DNA of 64,000 nucleotides from Planctomycetota bacterium (GCA_025459125.1 JALORE010000012.1:1-64000); one strand, 5' to 3'. Positions 1 through 12,023 are shown, numbered from the stretch's first letter. The notes: generated by a model from the sequence alone, not told the origin. Made by a program: numbers and translations.

Positions 1-2
1 CG

Positions 3-2417
<2,415 letters not shown>

Positions 2418-2420
2418 GCG

Positions 2421-2523
2421 TTTATGATTTATGATTTACGAATTATGGTTTTTGATTTAGGACTGTCGCTTCGGCTTCGCCCGAAATCGTAGATCAAGAA
2501 TCATAATTCGTAACTCAGAAATA
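2421..2523. repeat. Heptamer-based imperfect inverted repeat, copy A
   Basis: Left arm 2421-2460 (gatttat gatttac gaattat ggttttt gatttag); reverse complement of 2488-2523 reads gagttac gaattat gattctt gatctac. Confidence 0.85.
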
Positions 2524-2534
2524 GGAAGGGTCCC

Positions 2535-5207
2535 GTGGCACAGGCAACCACCCAGCCCCGACAGTGGGAGTTTCAGCTAAGCAGTGTGGAGGATCTCAAG
2601 AGACTGAGCCGGGAGTTGGGGGTGGCGGTCGATGCCGTCGAAGATGTCTCGATTCTCGCCCGCCCGGTGAAGTTCGGCAAGCTCGTGATCCCGAACTCCC
2701 TGGCGGTGCACCCGATGGAGGGCTGCGACGGCGACGCCGAGGGCCGGCCGGATAAGCTCACGGTCCGGCGGTACGACCGGTTCGCCGCCGGCGGCGCCGG
2801 CCTGATCTGGGCCGAGGCCATCGCGGTCATCCGCGAGGCCCGGGCCAATCCCCGCCAGTTGTGGTTGCACGAGGGCAGCAAGGAGGCCTTTACCGCCCTG
2901 GTCAAACGGGCCCGCGAGAAGGCCGCCGAGGCCAATGGGGCCAAGCACAGGCCTGTCATGGTGGCCCAGTTGACCCACTCAGGCCGCTACAGCAAACCGG
3001 GACCAGTGCCGCGCCCGCTCATCCCGCAGCGCGACCCCTACCGCGATCCGATGTTCCCGCAGCCCCGGCCCACCACGGATCGCCAGAGCCGCATCCCGGA
3101 CGACTGGCCTATCATTACGGATGAGTACCTCGACCAGCTTCAGAACGCCTATGTCGAGGCGGCCCGCAGCGCGTGGGAAGCCGGCTTCGACGCCGTCGAT
3201 ATCAAGTCCTGTCACGGCTATCTCATCAACGAGCTGCTGGCCTGTCACAGCCGGCCGGGCAAATACGGCGGCCCCTTCGAGAACCGCACCCGATTCCTGC
3301 TCGACGTGGTCGACCGCATCCGCTCCGAGCTCGGCGACAAGCTCGAGATCGTCACGCGCATGGGCGTTTACGATGCGATCCCCTATCCCTATGGCTGGGG
3401 CGTGGACAGAAACGACTACACCAGGCCCGACCTCACCGAGCCCAAGCGGCTGATCGGCCTGCTGCAGCAGCGCGGTGTCAAGCTCATCAACATCACCATC
3501 GCCAATCCGTACTACAATCCGCACGTGGGCCGGCCCTTCAACGAGCCGATCGTCGGCGGCTACCCGGAGCCGGAGCATCCGTTGGTGGGTGTCGAGCGGC
3601 TCGTTCGACTCGTCGGCGAGATCCAGAAGGAATTCCCGGACGTGGCGTTCGTCGGCACCGGTTATAGCTGGCTGCGGACGCTCTTCGCCAACGTCGGCGC
3701 GGCCAACAAGAGCCAGGGCCTGGTGACGCTGATCGGCGCAGGCCGCATGGGGTTCGCTTATCCCGGCTTCGCCCGCGACATCGTCCGGCACGGCCGGATG
3801 TTCCCGGAGAAGGTCTGCATCGGGTGCAGCGCCTGCACGCAGATCATGCGGGACAGCGGCCGGACCGGCTGCGTTGTCCACGATCACGAGGTCTACGGAC
3901 CGATCTTCCGGCACGGCCGCCGAAGCGACCGGGACAACCTGCTGCGCCTGGCCGCCGCCTGCCGTAAGTGCCAGGAGCCCACGTGTCAGCTTGGCTGTCC
4001 CGCGGGCATCGAGATTCCTCAGTTCATCGGCCTGTTTCTTGAGGGCAAGGAGCGGGAGGCCTATGAGGTCATCCGCCGGGCGAATGTGTTCCCCGAGGTC
4101 TGCGCGTGGCTGTGTCCCGTCGAGCAGCAGTGCCAGGGTCACTGCCTGCAGAACTTCATCGGCGACGGCCCCCTTCCCATCGCGGATATCCAGAGATACC
4201 TCGCGGAGCAGGCCAACAAGAACGGCTGGTCGAAGGTGCGCCTCCCCGGGAAGCCGACGGGCAGGAAAGTCGCGGTCATCGGGGCCGGTCCCGCCGGCCT
4301 GGCCTGTGCCGCCCGGCTGCTCGAAGCCGGCCACGTCGTGACCATCTTCGACAAGAGCACTGCCTTCGGCGGCGCGGTCGAGTCCGTGATCCCGCCCGAC
4401 CGGCAGCGTGCCGCGCTGAAGAACGAGATCACCGCCCTCTTCAGCGACGTGCCGCAGGACCGGATGACCCTGAGTCTCGGCCGCGAGCTGGACAGCAGCC
4501 ACAACTTGGACACAATCCTGGCCCAGGGCTTCAACGCCGCGTTCATTGGCCTGGGCCTGCCCAAGTCCACGACGGTCGGCGAGCAACAGCTCGACGGCCT
4601 GTGGAGTGCGATGGATTTCCTGGCGACGGCCAAGCAGGATGGCGCCCTGGACCTCGCCGGCAAGTCCGTCGCGGTCATCGGCGGCGGCAATACCGCGATG
4701 GACGTGGCCGTCACCGCCGCCCAGCGCGGGGCCCGGGATGTCTATGTGATCTACCGCCGCTCTTTCAAAGAAATGCCCGCCTGGAGCGCCGAGCGCGACC
4801 GGGCCATCGCGGCCGGCGTCCACTTCCTGATCCTGACCCAGCCGCTGGAATACCAATCGAAGACGGGCAAGCTCACCGGGATCAAGCTGTGCCCCACGCG
4901 GCTCGGCGACCCGGATGCCTCCGGCCGGCGCCGGCCGGAGGAGATGAAGTCCAGCGCTTACGTCGTGAGCATGGACCTCGTGGTTGAAGCCATTGGCCAG
5001 GCGGCATCGAACAACATCGAGCAAACGCTCCCCGGTGTGGCTTTCGACCGGGGCCTGATTCGGACCCTGGCGGGTTCCTCCGCCACCTCGCGTCTGGGGG
5101 TCTTCGCCGGGGGCGACTTGGTCCGCGGCCCCGCCACCGTCGTGGCCGCCGTCGCCGACGGCATGAAAGCGGCGGACGAAATCGAGACATACCTGCAACA
5201 GCATTGA
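2535..5207 (+). CDS. Old yellow enzyme-type NADH:flavin oxidoreductase fused to a GltD/DPD-like FAD/NAD(P) module
   Basis: OYE TIM-barrel motifs, CIGCSAC cluster, CRKCQEPTCQLGCP and CAWLCPVEQQCQGHC Fe-S motifs, GAGPAGLACAARL and GGGNTAMDVA dinucleotide-binding motifs. Confidence 0.9.
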   Translation: MAQATTQPRQWEFQLSSVEDLKRLSRELGVAVDAVEDVSILARPVKFGKLVIPNSLAVHPMEGCDGDAEGRPDKLTVRRYDRFAAGGAGLIWAEAIAVIREARANPRQLWLHEGSKEAFTALVKRAREKAAEANGAKHRPVMVAQLTHSGRYSKPGPVPRPLIPQRDPYRDPMFPQPRPTTDRQSRIPDDWPIITDEYLDQLQNAYVEAARSAWEAGFDAVDIKSCHGYLINELLACHSRPGKYGGPFENRTRFLLDVVDRIRSELGDKLEIVTRMGVYDAIPYPYGWGVDRNDYTRPDLTEPKRLIGLLQQRGVKLINITIANPYYNPHVGRPFNEPIVGGYPEPEHPLVGVERLVRLVGEIQKEFPDVAFVGTGYSWLRTLFANVGAANKSQGLVTLIGAGRMGFAYPGFARDIVRHGRMFPEKVCIGCSACTQIMRDSGRTGCVVHDHEVYGPIFRHGRRSDRDNLLRLAAACRKCQEPTCQLGCPAGIEIPQFIGLFLEGKEREAYEVIRRANVFPEVCAWLCPVEQQCQGHCLQNFIGDGPLPIADIQRYLAEQANKNGWSKVRLPGKPTGRKVAVIGAGPAGLACAARLLEAGHVVTIFDKSTAFGGAVESVIPPDRQRAALKNEITALFSDVPQDRMTLSLGRELDSSHNLDTILAQGFNAAFIGLGLPKSTTVGEQQLDGLWSAMDFLATAKQDGALDLAGKSVAVIGGGNTAMDVAVTAAQRGARDVYVIYRRSFKEMPAWSAERDRAIAAGVHFLILTQPLEYQSKTGKLTGIKLCPTRLGDPDASGRRRPEEMKSSAYVVSMDLVVEAIGQAASNNIEQTLPGVAFDRGLIRTLAGSSATSRLGVFAGGDLVRGPATVVAAVADGMKAADEIETYLQQH

Positions 5208-5219
5208 AGGGATTTCCAC

Positions 5220-6017
5220 ATGACAGACCGACTGGTAGCCATCGTGACCGGCGGCAGCCGGGGTATCGGCCGGGGCATCGCCCTGGAGCTGGCCCGGCTC
5301 GGGTACGACCTCCTGATCGCACACTTCGACTTCAACGAACAGGGCCAACCGGACGACGGCAACGCCCGCGCCACGCAGAAAGAAGCCGGCGGCCTGGGCG
5401 CGCAGTGTGAGGCCCTGCGGGTGGACATCAGCAAAGCCGAGGACCGCCGTAAGCTGGTCGAGCTCGCGAAAAGTCGGTTCGGCCGCTGTAACATGCTCGT
5501 CAACAACGCCGGGGTCGCTCCCACGGTCCGGCGCGACCTGCTGGAGGCCACGGAGGAGAGCTTCGACCGGGTCCTGACCATCAATCTCAAGGGCCCCTAC
5601 TTTCTGACCCAGATGGTGGCCAACTGGATGATCGAGCAGAAAAAGCAAACAGGCGCCGGTGAGTACCGCATCGTCAATACCAGCTCGATCTCCGCCTACA
5701 CGAGCAGCCCGGCCCGCGGCGAGTACTGCATCAGCAAGGCCGGCATCAGCATGATGACCGCCCTGTACGCGGACCGGCTGGCCGAGTTCGGGATCGGCGT
5801 GTTCGAGGTCCGGCCCGGGATCATCAAGACCGACATGACCAAGGTCGTGACGGCCAAGTACGACAAGATGATCGCCGAGGGCCTGACGCCCATCCAACGC
5901 TGGGGTATGCCCGAGGACATCGGCCGGGCGGTGGGCGCCATCGCCGAGGGCCGGCTGGACTTCTGCACCGGCCAGGTCCTCAACGTCGACGGCGGCTTCC
6001 ACCTGAGAAGGCTTTAG
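5220..6017 (+). CDS. SDR-family oxidoreductase (FabG-like)
   Basis: [10 protein letters not shown] cofactor motif, NNAG, S...Y-x3-K (YCISK) active site, C-terminal NVDGG. Confidence 0.93.
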   Translation: MTDRLVAIVTGGSRGIGRGIALELARLGYDLLIAHFDFNEQGQPDDGNARATQKEAGGLGAQCEALRVDISKAEDRRKLVELAKSRFGRCNMLVNNAGVAPTVRRDLLEATEESFDRVLTINLKGPYFLTQMVANWMIEQKKQTGAGEYRIVNTSSISAYTSSPARGEYCISKAGISMMTALYADRLAEFGIGVFEVRPGIIKTDMTKVVTAKYDKMIAEGLTPIQRWGMPEDIGRAVGAIAEGRLDFCTGQVLNVDGGFHLRRL

Positions 6018-6136
6018 CATTTATCATTTACGATTTATGATTTATGACTCGGAGGATCGGCGCATCTGTCCGCGCCAAAGCGCGAGAGCGGCGAAGCCAA
6101 ATCATAAATCATAAATCATAGATCATAAATTCAGAG
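6018..6136. repeat. Heptamer-based inverted repeat, copy B
   Basis: Arms 6018-6052 and 6097-6136 are near-perfect reverse complements built from (GATTTAT)n; 44-nt GC-rich loop 6053-6096. Confidence 0.9.
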
Positions 6137-6144
6137 AGGGGTAT

Positions 6145-6930
6145 ATGGACATCACGACCGTCATTTCCACGCTTCTGCGGGATGGCTTCATCCTGGTCTT
6201 CAATCAGGACAAGCTCGACATCGTCAAGACCGCCCAGGCCCTGCTGGCCGCCGGGATCGGCAATATGGAGGTCACGTGCCGAATCCGCCAGCCGCTGGAG
6301 AAGCTCGCGCGGCTCCGCAAAGAACTGCCGGCCTTCGTAGCCGGCGCCGCGAGCCTGATCGACTGGCCCGGGATGCTCAAGGTCTACAACCAGGCCCATG
6401 CCGACGACCCCCTGCCCACCCTGCAGCAGGTGGCCGACGCGGGGGCGTGCTACCTGGTGTCGGCCGTCAATTTCAGCGACGCCGGTTACGAGAAGTTCGC
6501 CGGCCGAATGGCGATGATCCCCGGCTGCGGCAGTGCGACCGAGATCGTGACCCAGTTCGGCAAAGGAGCGAATCTGTGCAAGGTCTTCCCGGCCAAGGAG
6601 CTGGGCGGTCCGGCGTTCGTCGAGGCCGTCGATCCGGCCCTGCACAAGATGATCAGTCTCGTCCCCACCGGCGGGACCAACGCGGCAAACATCCCGGACT
6701 ACATCAACGCCGGCGTCCTCGTCATGGGCGGCTCGTTCAGCATGATCGAGAAAGCCACCATGCAGAAGATCGTCGCCGAACAGGACTACAAGCTGCTGGC
6801 CAAGGAGCTGGCCGCGGCCAAGCAGTTGATCGACGCCGCCCGCGCGAAGAAGTACCCCGGCCTCGATTTCGCCCGGGCCTCGCTCGCCGAGATCAGCCAG
6901 AAGACCGGGCGGAACTTCAATGTGAGGTAG
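6145..6930 (+). CDS. KDPG/4-hydroxy-2-oxoglutarate aldolase-like protein
   Basis: Class I aldolase pattern: NMEVTCR, AGAASLID, KVFPAKELGG, VPTGGTNAANIPDYINAGVLVMGGS. Confidence 0.87.
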   Translation: MDITTVISTLLRDGFILVFNQDKLDIVKTAQALLAAGIGNMEVTCRIRQPLEKLARLRKELPAFVAGAASLIDWPGMLKVYNQAHADDPLPTLQQVADAGACYLVSAVNFSDAGYEKFAGRMAMIPGCGSATEIVTQFGKGANLCKVFPAKELGGPAFVEAVDPALHKMISLVPTGGTNAANIPDYINAGVLVMGGSFSMIEKATMQKIVAEQDYKLLAKELAAAKQLIDAARAKKYPGLDFARASLAEISQKTGRNFNVR

Positions 6931-6934
6931 AAGA

Positions 6935-8521
6935 ATGGTCAAGCCGCGGGGTCACCTCCGGGTGGCATCGTCAAGGCCGAAGGCCTTGGCGATGATCTTT
7001 GTGTTGCGGGCAGCATGTCTACCCGAGCGTAGACATGGCGCCTCCGTCACCCTGGTTCCTGTTATCTTGGCGCTCTGGGCAGCAATGACCTGTGCCGCAA
7101 CGGGCACTTCCGGTTCGGCCCCCACGCTAAATACCAAGGACACCGGCTATCGCGGCGTGTGGTACATGAATCAGCCGCTCCAGAACGAGTATCGCTTCAA
7201 GTACAGCGGCGGCATGGCGACCTTCTGCGCCAAGCACAAGCCGTTCGCCGTCTACTGCGACCAGGTCAAGAAGACCTTCTTCTGCTACGGCGGTACCGCC
7301 GAGGACACCCACCGCCGGTATGATCTGACCAGCACCAGCGACAGCAAAGGTGTCCCCGGCGCCCTGCTGCACATGGTCTCCTATTACGACCACGCCACCG
7401 GCCAGGTCCCGCGCCCGACCATTCTGCTCGATAAGCAGACCAAGGACGCCCACGACAACCCCGTCATCGCGGTGGACGACCGGGGACACATCTGGATCTT
7501 CTCGACCTCGCATGGCACCTCCCGACCATCCTACATCCATCGCAGCACGGAACCGTACCGCATCGACAAGTTCGAGCTGGTCCCGGCCACCAAGGTGGAG
7601 AACGGGAAGGAAGTCCCGATGACCAACTTCTCGTACATGCAGCCGTGGTCCGTGCGCGGTCAGGGCTTCGTGGCGTTCTTCACCCGCTACAACTACCCGG
7701 CCGCGCGGACCGACTGCTTCATGACCAGCCCGGACGGCATCCACTGGTCCGCGTGGCAACGGCTCGCCGCGATCGACCAGGGCCACTACCAGATCAGTAC
7801 CGTCAACGAGCACAAGGCCGCCTGCGCCTTCGATTATCATCCCCAGGGCAAGGGCCTCAACTGGCGGACGAATCTGTACTATATCGAGACCACGGATGCC
7901 GGTCGGTCCTGGCGCGGCGCCGACGGCCGGAGCATCACGTTGCCCCTGACCCAACCGCAGAATGCCGCGCTGGTCCACGATTATCAGAAGGACGGCCAGC
8001 TCGTCTATGTGAAGGACATCCGTCTCGATTCCTCGAACCGGCCGGTGATTCTCTTCGTGCTGAGCAAGGGCTTCGAATCCGGACCCCAGAACGGCCCCCG
8101 CGCCTGGACGACTGCCCGCTGGACCGGCCGTACCTGGGAGATCCGTCCCGTCACGACCTCGGGCAACAACTACGACACCGGCTCACTGTACCTGGAGGAC
8201 GATGGAACCTGGCGGATCATCGCGCCGACGGAGCTGGGCCCCCAGCCGTACAATCCCGGCGGGGAGATGGTGGTCTGGACGAGCAGCGACCAGGGCGCGA
8301 CCTGGACGAAGCTGACGCAGCTCACCAAGGGCAGCGTCCTCAATCAAAACTACGCGCGACGGCCGGTGAACGCCCACGACGATTTCTACGCGTTCTGGGC
8401 CGACGGTCATGGCCGGGAGCCGTCCGCCTCGTCGCTGTACTTCTGCAACAAGGCGGGCGCCGTGTTTCGCCTGCCCCATCGGATGACGGGTGACTTCGCC
8501 CGGCCCGAACGGGTCAATTGA
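6935..8521 (+). CDS. Secreted BNR_4-type beta-propeller protein (possible polysaccharide lyase/hydrolase)
   Basis: GYRGVWYMNQP...KYSGGMATFC, H(D)NPVIAVDDRGHIWIFSTSHG motifs of BNR repeat family members; hydrophobic segment near N-terminus. Annotated start probably too early (hairpins 6966-7037). Confidence 0.8.
   Translation: MVKPRGHLRVASSRPKALAMIFVLRAACLPERRHGASVTLVPVILALWAAMTCAATGTSGSAPTLNTKDTGYRGVWYMNQPLQNEYRFKYSGGMATFCAKHKPFAVYCDQVKKTFFCYGGTAEDTHRRYDLTSTSDSKGVPGALLHMVSYYDHATGQVPRPTILLDKQTKDAHDNPVIAVDDRGHIWIFSTSHGTSRPSYIHRSTEPYRIDKFELVPATKVENGKEVPMTNFSYMQPWSVRGQGFVAFFTRYNYPAARTDCFMTSPDGIHWSAWQRLAAIDQGHYQISTVNEHKAACAFDYHPQGKGLNWRTNLYYIETTDAGRSWRGADGRSITLPLTQPQNAALVHDYQKDGQLVYVKDIRLDSSNRPVILFVLSKGFESGPQNGPRAWTTARWTGRTWEIRPVTTSGNNYDTGSLYLEDDGTWRIIAPTELGPQPYNPGGEMVVWTSSDQGATWTKLTQLTKGSVLNQNYARRPVNAHDDFYAFWADGHGREPSASSLYFCNKAGAVFRLPHRMTGDFARPERVN
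6966..6994. other. Strong hairpin (13-bp stem with one G-T pair, GAA loop)
   Basis: catcgtcaaggcc-gaa-ggccttggcgatg. Confidence 0.75.
7014..7037. other. Perfect 9-bp hairpin
   Basis: catgtctac-ccgagc-gtagacatg. Confidence 0.75.
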
Positions 8522-10617
8522 CTCAATGTGAACTGGACTTCGCAGAACTGGACATTCGGAACAGGGACATCATGGACACCAAGAAGATCGGCAAACAACA
8601 GGTGACATTCCATCGCTACCACACGATCATCGTCGGCGCCGGCGCCGCCGGCATGAACTGCGCTGTGCACCTCTACGAGTTCATGAGCCGCAAAGGCGTC
8701 GAGGCGCCCCAGGACCGGATCGCGATCGTAACCCGGGGCCTGGAGCTCGGCGCTTCGCGGATGAGCGGCTCGGACAAGCAGACCTACTACAAGCAAGGCA
8801 CCAGTCCGAACGTCCCCGACTGCGCGAAAGGGTTTGCGGATACCCTCACGGCCGCCGGCTGCTGCCATGCCGACCTGGCCCTGATCGAAGGGATCACGTC
8901 GCTGCGCGAGTTCTACCACCTGGTGGGAGCGGGCGTGGCCTTCCCCACCGATTCGATGGGGACTTTCATCGGCTACAAGACCGATCACGACCCGGCGGAG
9001 CGGGCCACCAGCGCCGGGCCGAAGACCAGCAAGTTCATGAGCGAGTGCCTGCAGAAGCAGGTTCAGCGGTACGGCATCCCGATCTTCGACCGCCAGGAAG
9101 CGGCGCAGCTCCTGGTCGTCGGCGCGGGCAAGTCGAAACGGATCGCGGGGATTGTGACGGCGGAGGCTGGACCCCGGTCATCCGGCGCCGCGCCCGGGCA
9201 GTGGAACGTCTTTCTCGCCACGAACGTCGTACTCGCCGCGGGCGGGCCGGGCGAGCTGTACCGGACCAGCGTCTATCCCGCCGGCCAGTTCGGCCTGCAC
9301 GGACTGGCGCTGAAAGCCGGCCTGGCCGCCGAGAACCTGACGGAATCGCAGTTCGGACTGGCCAGCACGAAGTTCCGCTGGAACGTCTCCGGCACCTACA
9401 TGCAGGCCATTCCGCGAATCTTCAGCACGGATGCCCAGGGCAGGCAGGAGCACAACTTCCTCGCCGATTTCTTCCCGTCGATGAAAACGATGGCGACGGA
9501 CATCTTTCTGAAGGGCTACCAATGGCCCTTCGATCCGCAGAAGATCGAGAACCTGGGCTCCTCCCTGATCGACGTCCTGGTCTTCAACGAGACCCAGAAA
9601 GGCCGGCGGGTTTTTCTGGACTTCCGCCAGAACCCCGTCGGCACCCGGACGATGCAGCCGTTCAACATCGACGAGCTGGCGCCGGAGGCGTTCAACTATC
9701 TCCAGGACGCCGGGGCTCTGCAAGAGACGCCCATCGAGCGTCTGGCCCACATGAATCCGCCGGCCATCGAGATCTACAAAGAGCACAACATCGACCTGTA
9801 CCATGAGCCGCTGGAAATCGCGGTCTGTGCCCAGCACAACAACGGCGGATTGGCGGTCAACAAGTGGTGGGAGTCGAGCATCCCGCATACGTTCGTGATC
9901 GGCGAGATGGCCGGCACGCACGGCGTGAAGCGGCCGGGCGGCTCCGCCCTCAACGCGGGCCAGGTCGGCGGCCTGCGGGCGGCGGAGTACATCGTGAACG
10001 TCTACGGCAAGGACGCGGCCCACTCTGCCCAGGACAACGAGGCGATTGACCGGCAGATCCAGGACCTTCTCGGAAAACTGGAGCGCTGGAGCCGGGCGTC
10101 CGGCCGCACGCCGGAGGAGGTTGTCGAAGAAATCCGCATGCGCATGACCGCCTCCGCCGCCCATATCCGGGAAGAAGAAGACGCACGGAAGAGCCTGGGG
10201 CAGGCGATCGAGCTGTGCAAGCACATCCGGGACAAGGGCCTGCCCGCCCAGGACCCGCAGGCGATTCACGCCGCACTCCGGGCAGAGCATCTGGCCCTGG
10301 CCAGCGTGGCCTACCTGAAGGCCATTGTCGATCTGCTCGAGCAGGACGGCGGCTCGCGCGGCTCGTACCTCGTTCTCAGCTCACACGGCATTCCGATCCA
10401 TCCCGACATCCGCAACCCGGCGACCGGCGAACCCCTGGCCTTCAAGCCGGAGAACGTGAAGCTGCGCGACAACATTCAGCAGACGCAGTATGACGAAAGC
10501 GAGCCCGACCTGTTCCGCTGCACGTTCATCACGCCGCGTACCGCCCCGCTCGGAAGAAAGTCCTTCGAGCCGGCCTGGCGCGAATATCGGGAAGGCGGAA
10601 TCTATCGTGAATTATGA
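8518..10617 (+). CDS. FAD-binding oxidoreductase of the fumarate reductase/L-aspartate oxidase type (start may be 8572)
   Basis: IIVGAGAAGMNCAVHL dinucleotide motif, VLAAGGPGELYRTSVYPAG, HNNGGLAVN, GEMAGTHGVKRPGGSALNAGQVGGLRAAEYI. Confidence 0.85.
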   Translation: MTQCELDFAELDIRNRDIMDTKKIGKQQVTFHRYHTIIVGAGAAGMNCAVHLYEFMSRKGVEAPQDRIAIVTRGLELGASRMSGSDKQTYYKQGTSPNVPDCAKGFADTLTAAGCCHADLALIEGITSLREFYHLVGAGVAFPTDSMGTFIGYKTDHDPAERATSAGPKTSKFMSECLQKQVQRYGIPIFDRQEAAQLLVVGAGKSKRIAGIVTAEAGPRSSGAAPGQWNVFLATNVVLAAGGPGELYRTSVYPAGQFGLHGLALKAGLAAENLTESQFGLASTKFRWNVSGTYMQAIPRIFSTDAQGRQEHNFLADFFPSMKTMATDIFLKGYQWPFDPQKIENLGSSLIDVLVFNETQKGRRVFLDFRQNPVGTRTMQPFNIDELAPEAFNYLQDAGALQETPIERLAHMNPPAIEIYKEHNIDLYHEPLEIAVCAQHNNGGLAVNKWWESSIPHTFVIGEMAGTHGVKRPGGSALNAGQVGGLRAAEYIVNVYGKDAAHSAQDNEAIDRQIQDLLGKLERWSRASGRTPEEVVEEIRMRMTASAAHIREEEDARKSLGQAIELCKHIRDKGLPAQDPQAIHAALRAEHLALASVAYLKAIVDLLEQDGGSRGSYLVLSSHGIPIHPDIRNPATGEPLAFKPENVKLRDNIQQTQYDESEPDLFRCTFITPRTAPLGRKSFEPAWREYREGGIYREL

Positions 10618-10709
10618 ATTATGGTTTACGATTCGGAGATCCGACGCGCAGGCTCGCGCACGGGAACGGGCTGGGCGCAGCCAAATCATCAATCATAGAT
10701 CATCAATTC
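10609..10709. repeat. Heptamer-based inverted repeat, copy C
   Basis: Left arm gaattat gaattat ggtttac gattcgg (10609-10636), right arm ccaaatc... (10681-10709); loop is again 44 nt (10637-10680). Confidence 0.87.
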
Positions 10710-10722
10710 TTCCGGAGGTTGC

Positions 10723-11823
10723 ATGGCGGTCCTTGACCTGAAACCGGCGTCCGAGTGCAAGTACGATATCCTGTCCCTGGGCGAAGTCATGATCCGGCTG
10801 GACCCGGGCGACGAACGGATTCACACGACCCGCACCTTTCGGGTCTGGGAAGGCGGCGGCGAGTACAATGTCGCGCGCGGCCTGCGGCGGACCTTCGGCA
10901 AACGAGCCGCCGTGGTCACCGCCATCGCCGACAACCCCGTCGGCCGGCTGCTGGAAGACCTCCTGCTGCAAGGGGGCGTCAGCTTGGAGTATCTCAAGTG
11001 GGCGCCGTTTGACGGCATCGGCCGCAAGACCCGCGTCGGTCTCAACTTCACCGAGCGGGGCTTCGGCATTCGCGGCGCCGTCGGCTGCTCCGATCGGGCC
11101 AACAGCGCCGCCGCCCAGATGAAGAAGGGCGACCTCGACTGGGAGAAGATCTTCGGACACGACGGCGTCCGCTGGCTCCATACCGGCGGCATCTTCGCCG
11201 GCCTGTCGCCGACGACGCCCGACGTGATCCTCGAAGCCGTCGCGGCCGCCCGGAAGCATGGCACCATCGTTTCCTACGATCTCAACTACCGCGATTCGCT
11301 CTGGCGCGATATCGGCGGCCAGGCGAGGGCCCGGGAAGTCAACCGCGCTATCGCCGCCCAAGTGGATGTGATGCTGGGCAACGAGGAGGATTTCACCGCG
11401 GCGCTGGGCTTCGAGGTCCAGGGCGTGGACAAGAGCTATGCGACGCTCGATCCGACGAATTTCCGACGCATGATCGAAGGGGCGGTCAAGGAATACCCGA
11501 ACTTCAAGGTCGTCGCGACGACTCTGCGGAATGCCCGGACGGCCACGCGCAACGACTGGGGCGCCGTCCTATACGCCGCGGGGCAGTTCTACGACGCCAC
11601 GCCCCGGCCGGACCTCGAGATTTTCGACCGCGTCGGCGGCGGCGACAGCTTCGCCTCCGGCCTGATCTATGCCCTGCTGGAGGGCAAGAGCCCCGAGCAG
11701 GCGGTCAACTACGGCGCCGCGCACGGTGCCCTGGCCATGACCACGCCGGGCGATACGACCACCGCCACCTTGAAAGAAGTGGAAAAAGCCATGAAGGGCG
11801 CCGGTGCCCGGGTGGAACGGTGA
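10723..11823 (+). CDS. kdgK: PfkB-family sugar kinase, probable 2-keto-3-deoxygluconate kinase
   Basis: LGEVMIRLDP, EGGGEYNVARGL, VSYDLNYRDSLW, DRVGGGDSFASGLIYAL. Confidence 0.85.
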   Translation: MAVLDLKPASECKYDILSLGEVMIRLDPGDERIHTTRTFRVWEGGGEYNVARGLRRTFGKRAAVVTAIADNPVGRLLEDLLLQGGVSLEYLKWAPFDGIGRKTRVGLNFTERGFGIRGAVGCSDRANSAAAQMKKGDLDWEKIFGHDGVRWLHTGGIFAGLSPTTPDVILEAVAAARKHGTIVSYDLNYRDSLWRDIGGQARAREVNRAIAAQVDVMLGNEEDFTAALGFEVQGVDKSYATLDPTNFRRMIEGAVKEYPNFKVVATTLRNARTATRNDWGAVLYAAGQFYDATPRPDLEIFDRVGGGDSFASGLIYALLEGKSPEQAVNYGAAHGALAMTTPGDTTTATLKEVEKAMKGAGARVER

Positions 11824-11909
11824 ACCGAGTGGCCGGGACCGACCGTATGCGTCGTTGCGCAGCCGTCGCGAACGACAATTCGGTCGTTGTGCGGCCAGCG
11901 CGGGCGACA

Positions 11910-11991
11910 ATTCGTAGGATGGGCTTCAGCCCATGCTGTCTTCGTCCGGCCGCCTCGAGGGGCCGCATGGGCTAAAGCCCATCCTACGAAT
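11910..11991. repeat. Intergenic inverted repeat of the GTAGGATGGGCTTTAGCCCATCCTAC type
   Basis: attcgtaggatgggcttcagcccatgc (11910-11936) pairs with gcatgggctaaagcccatcctacgaa (11966-11991). Confidence 0.88.
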
Positions 11992-12023
11992 CTCCGTCCA
12001 CGCCAAGATAGCGCGTGGAGAAA

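Noticed and set aside
2979-6020. 1013-aa minus-strand ORF opposite the OYE-fusion and SDR genes
   Set aside because: Composition is His/Asp/Gly/Val-rich antisense of high-GC coding DNA; the opposite strand encodes two clear enzymes.
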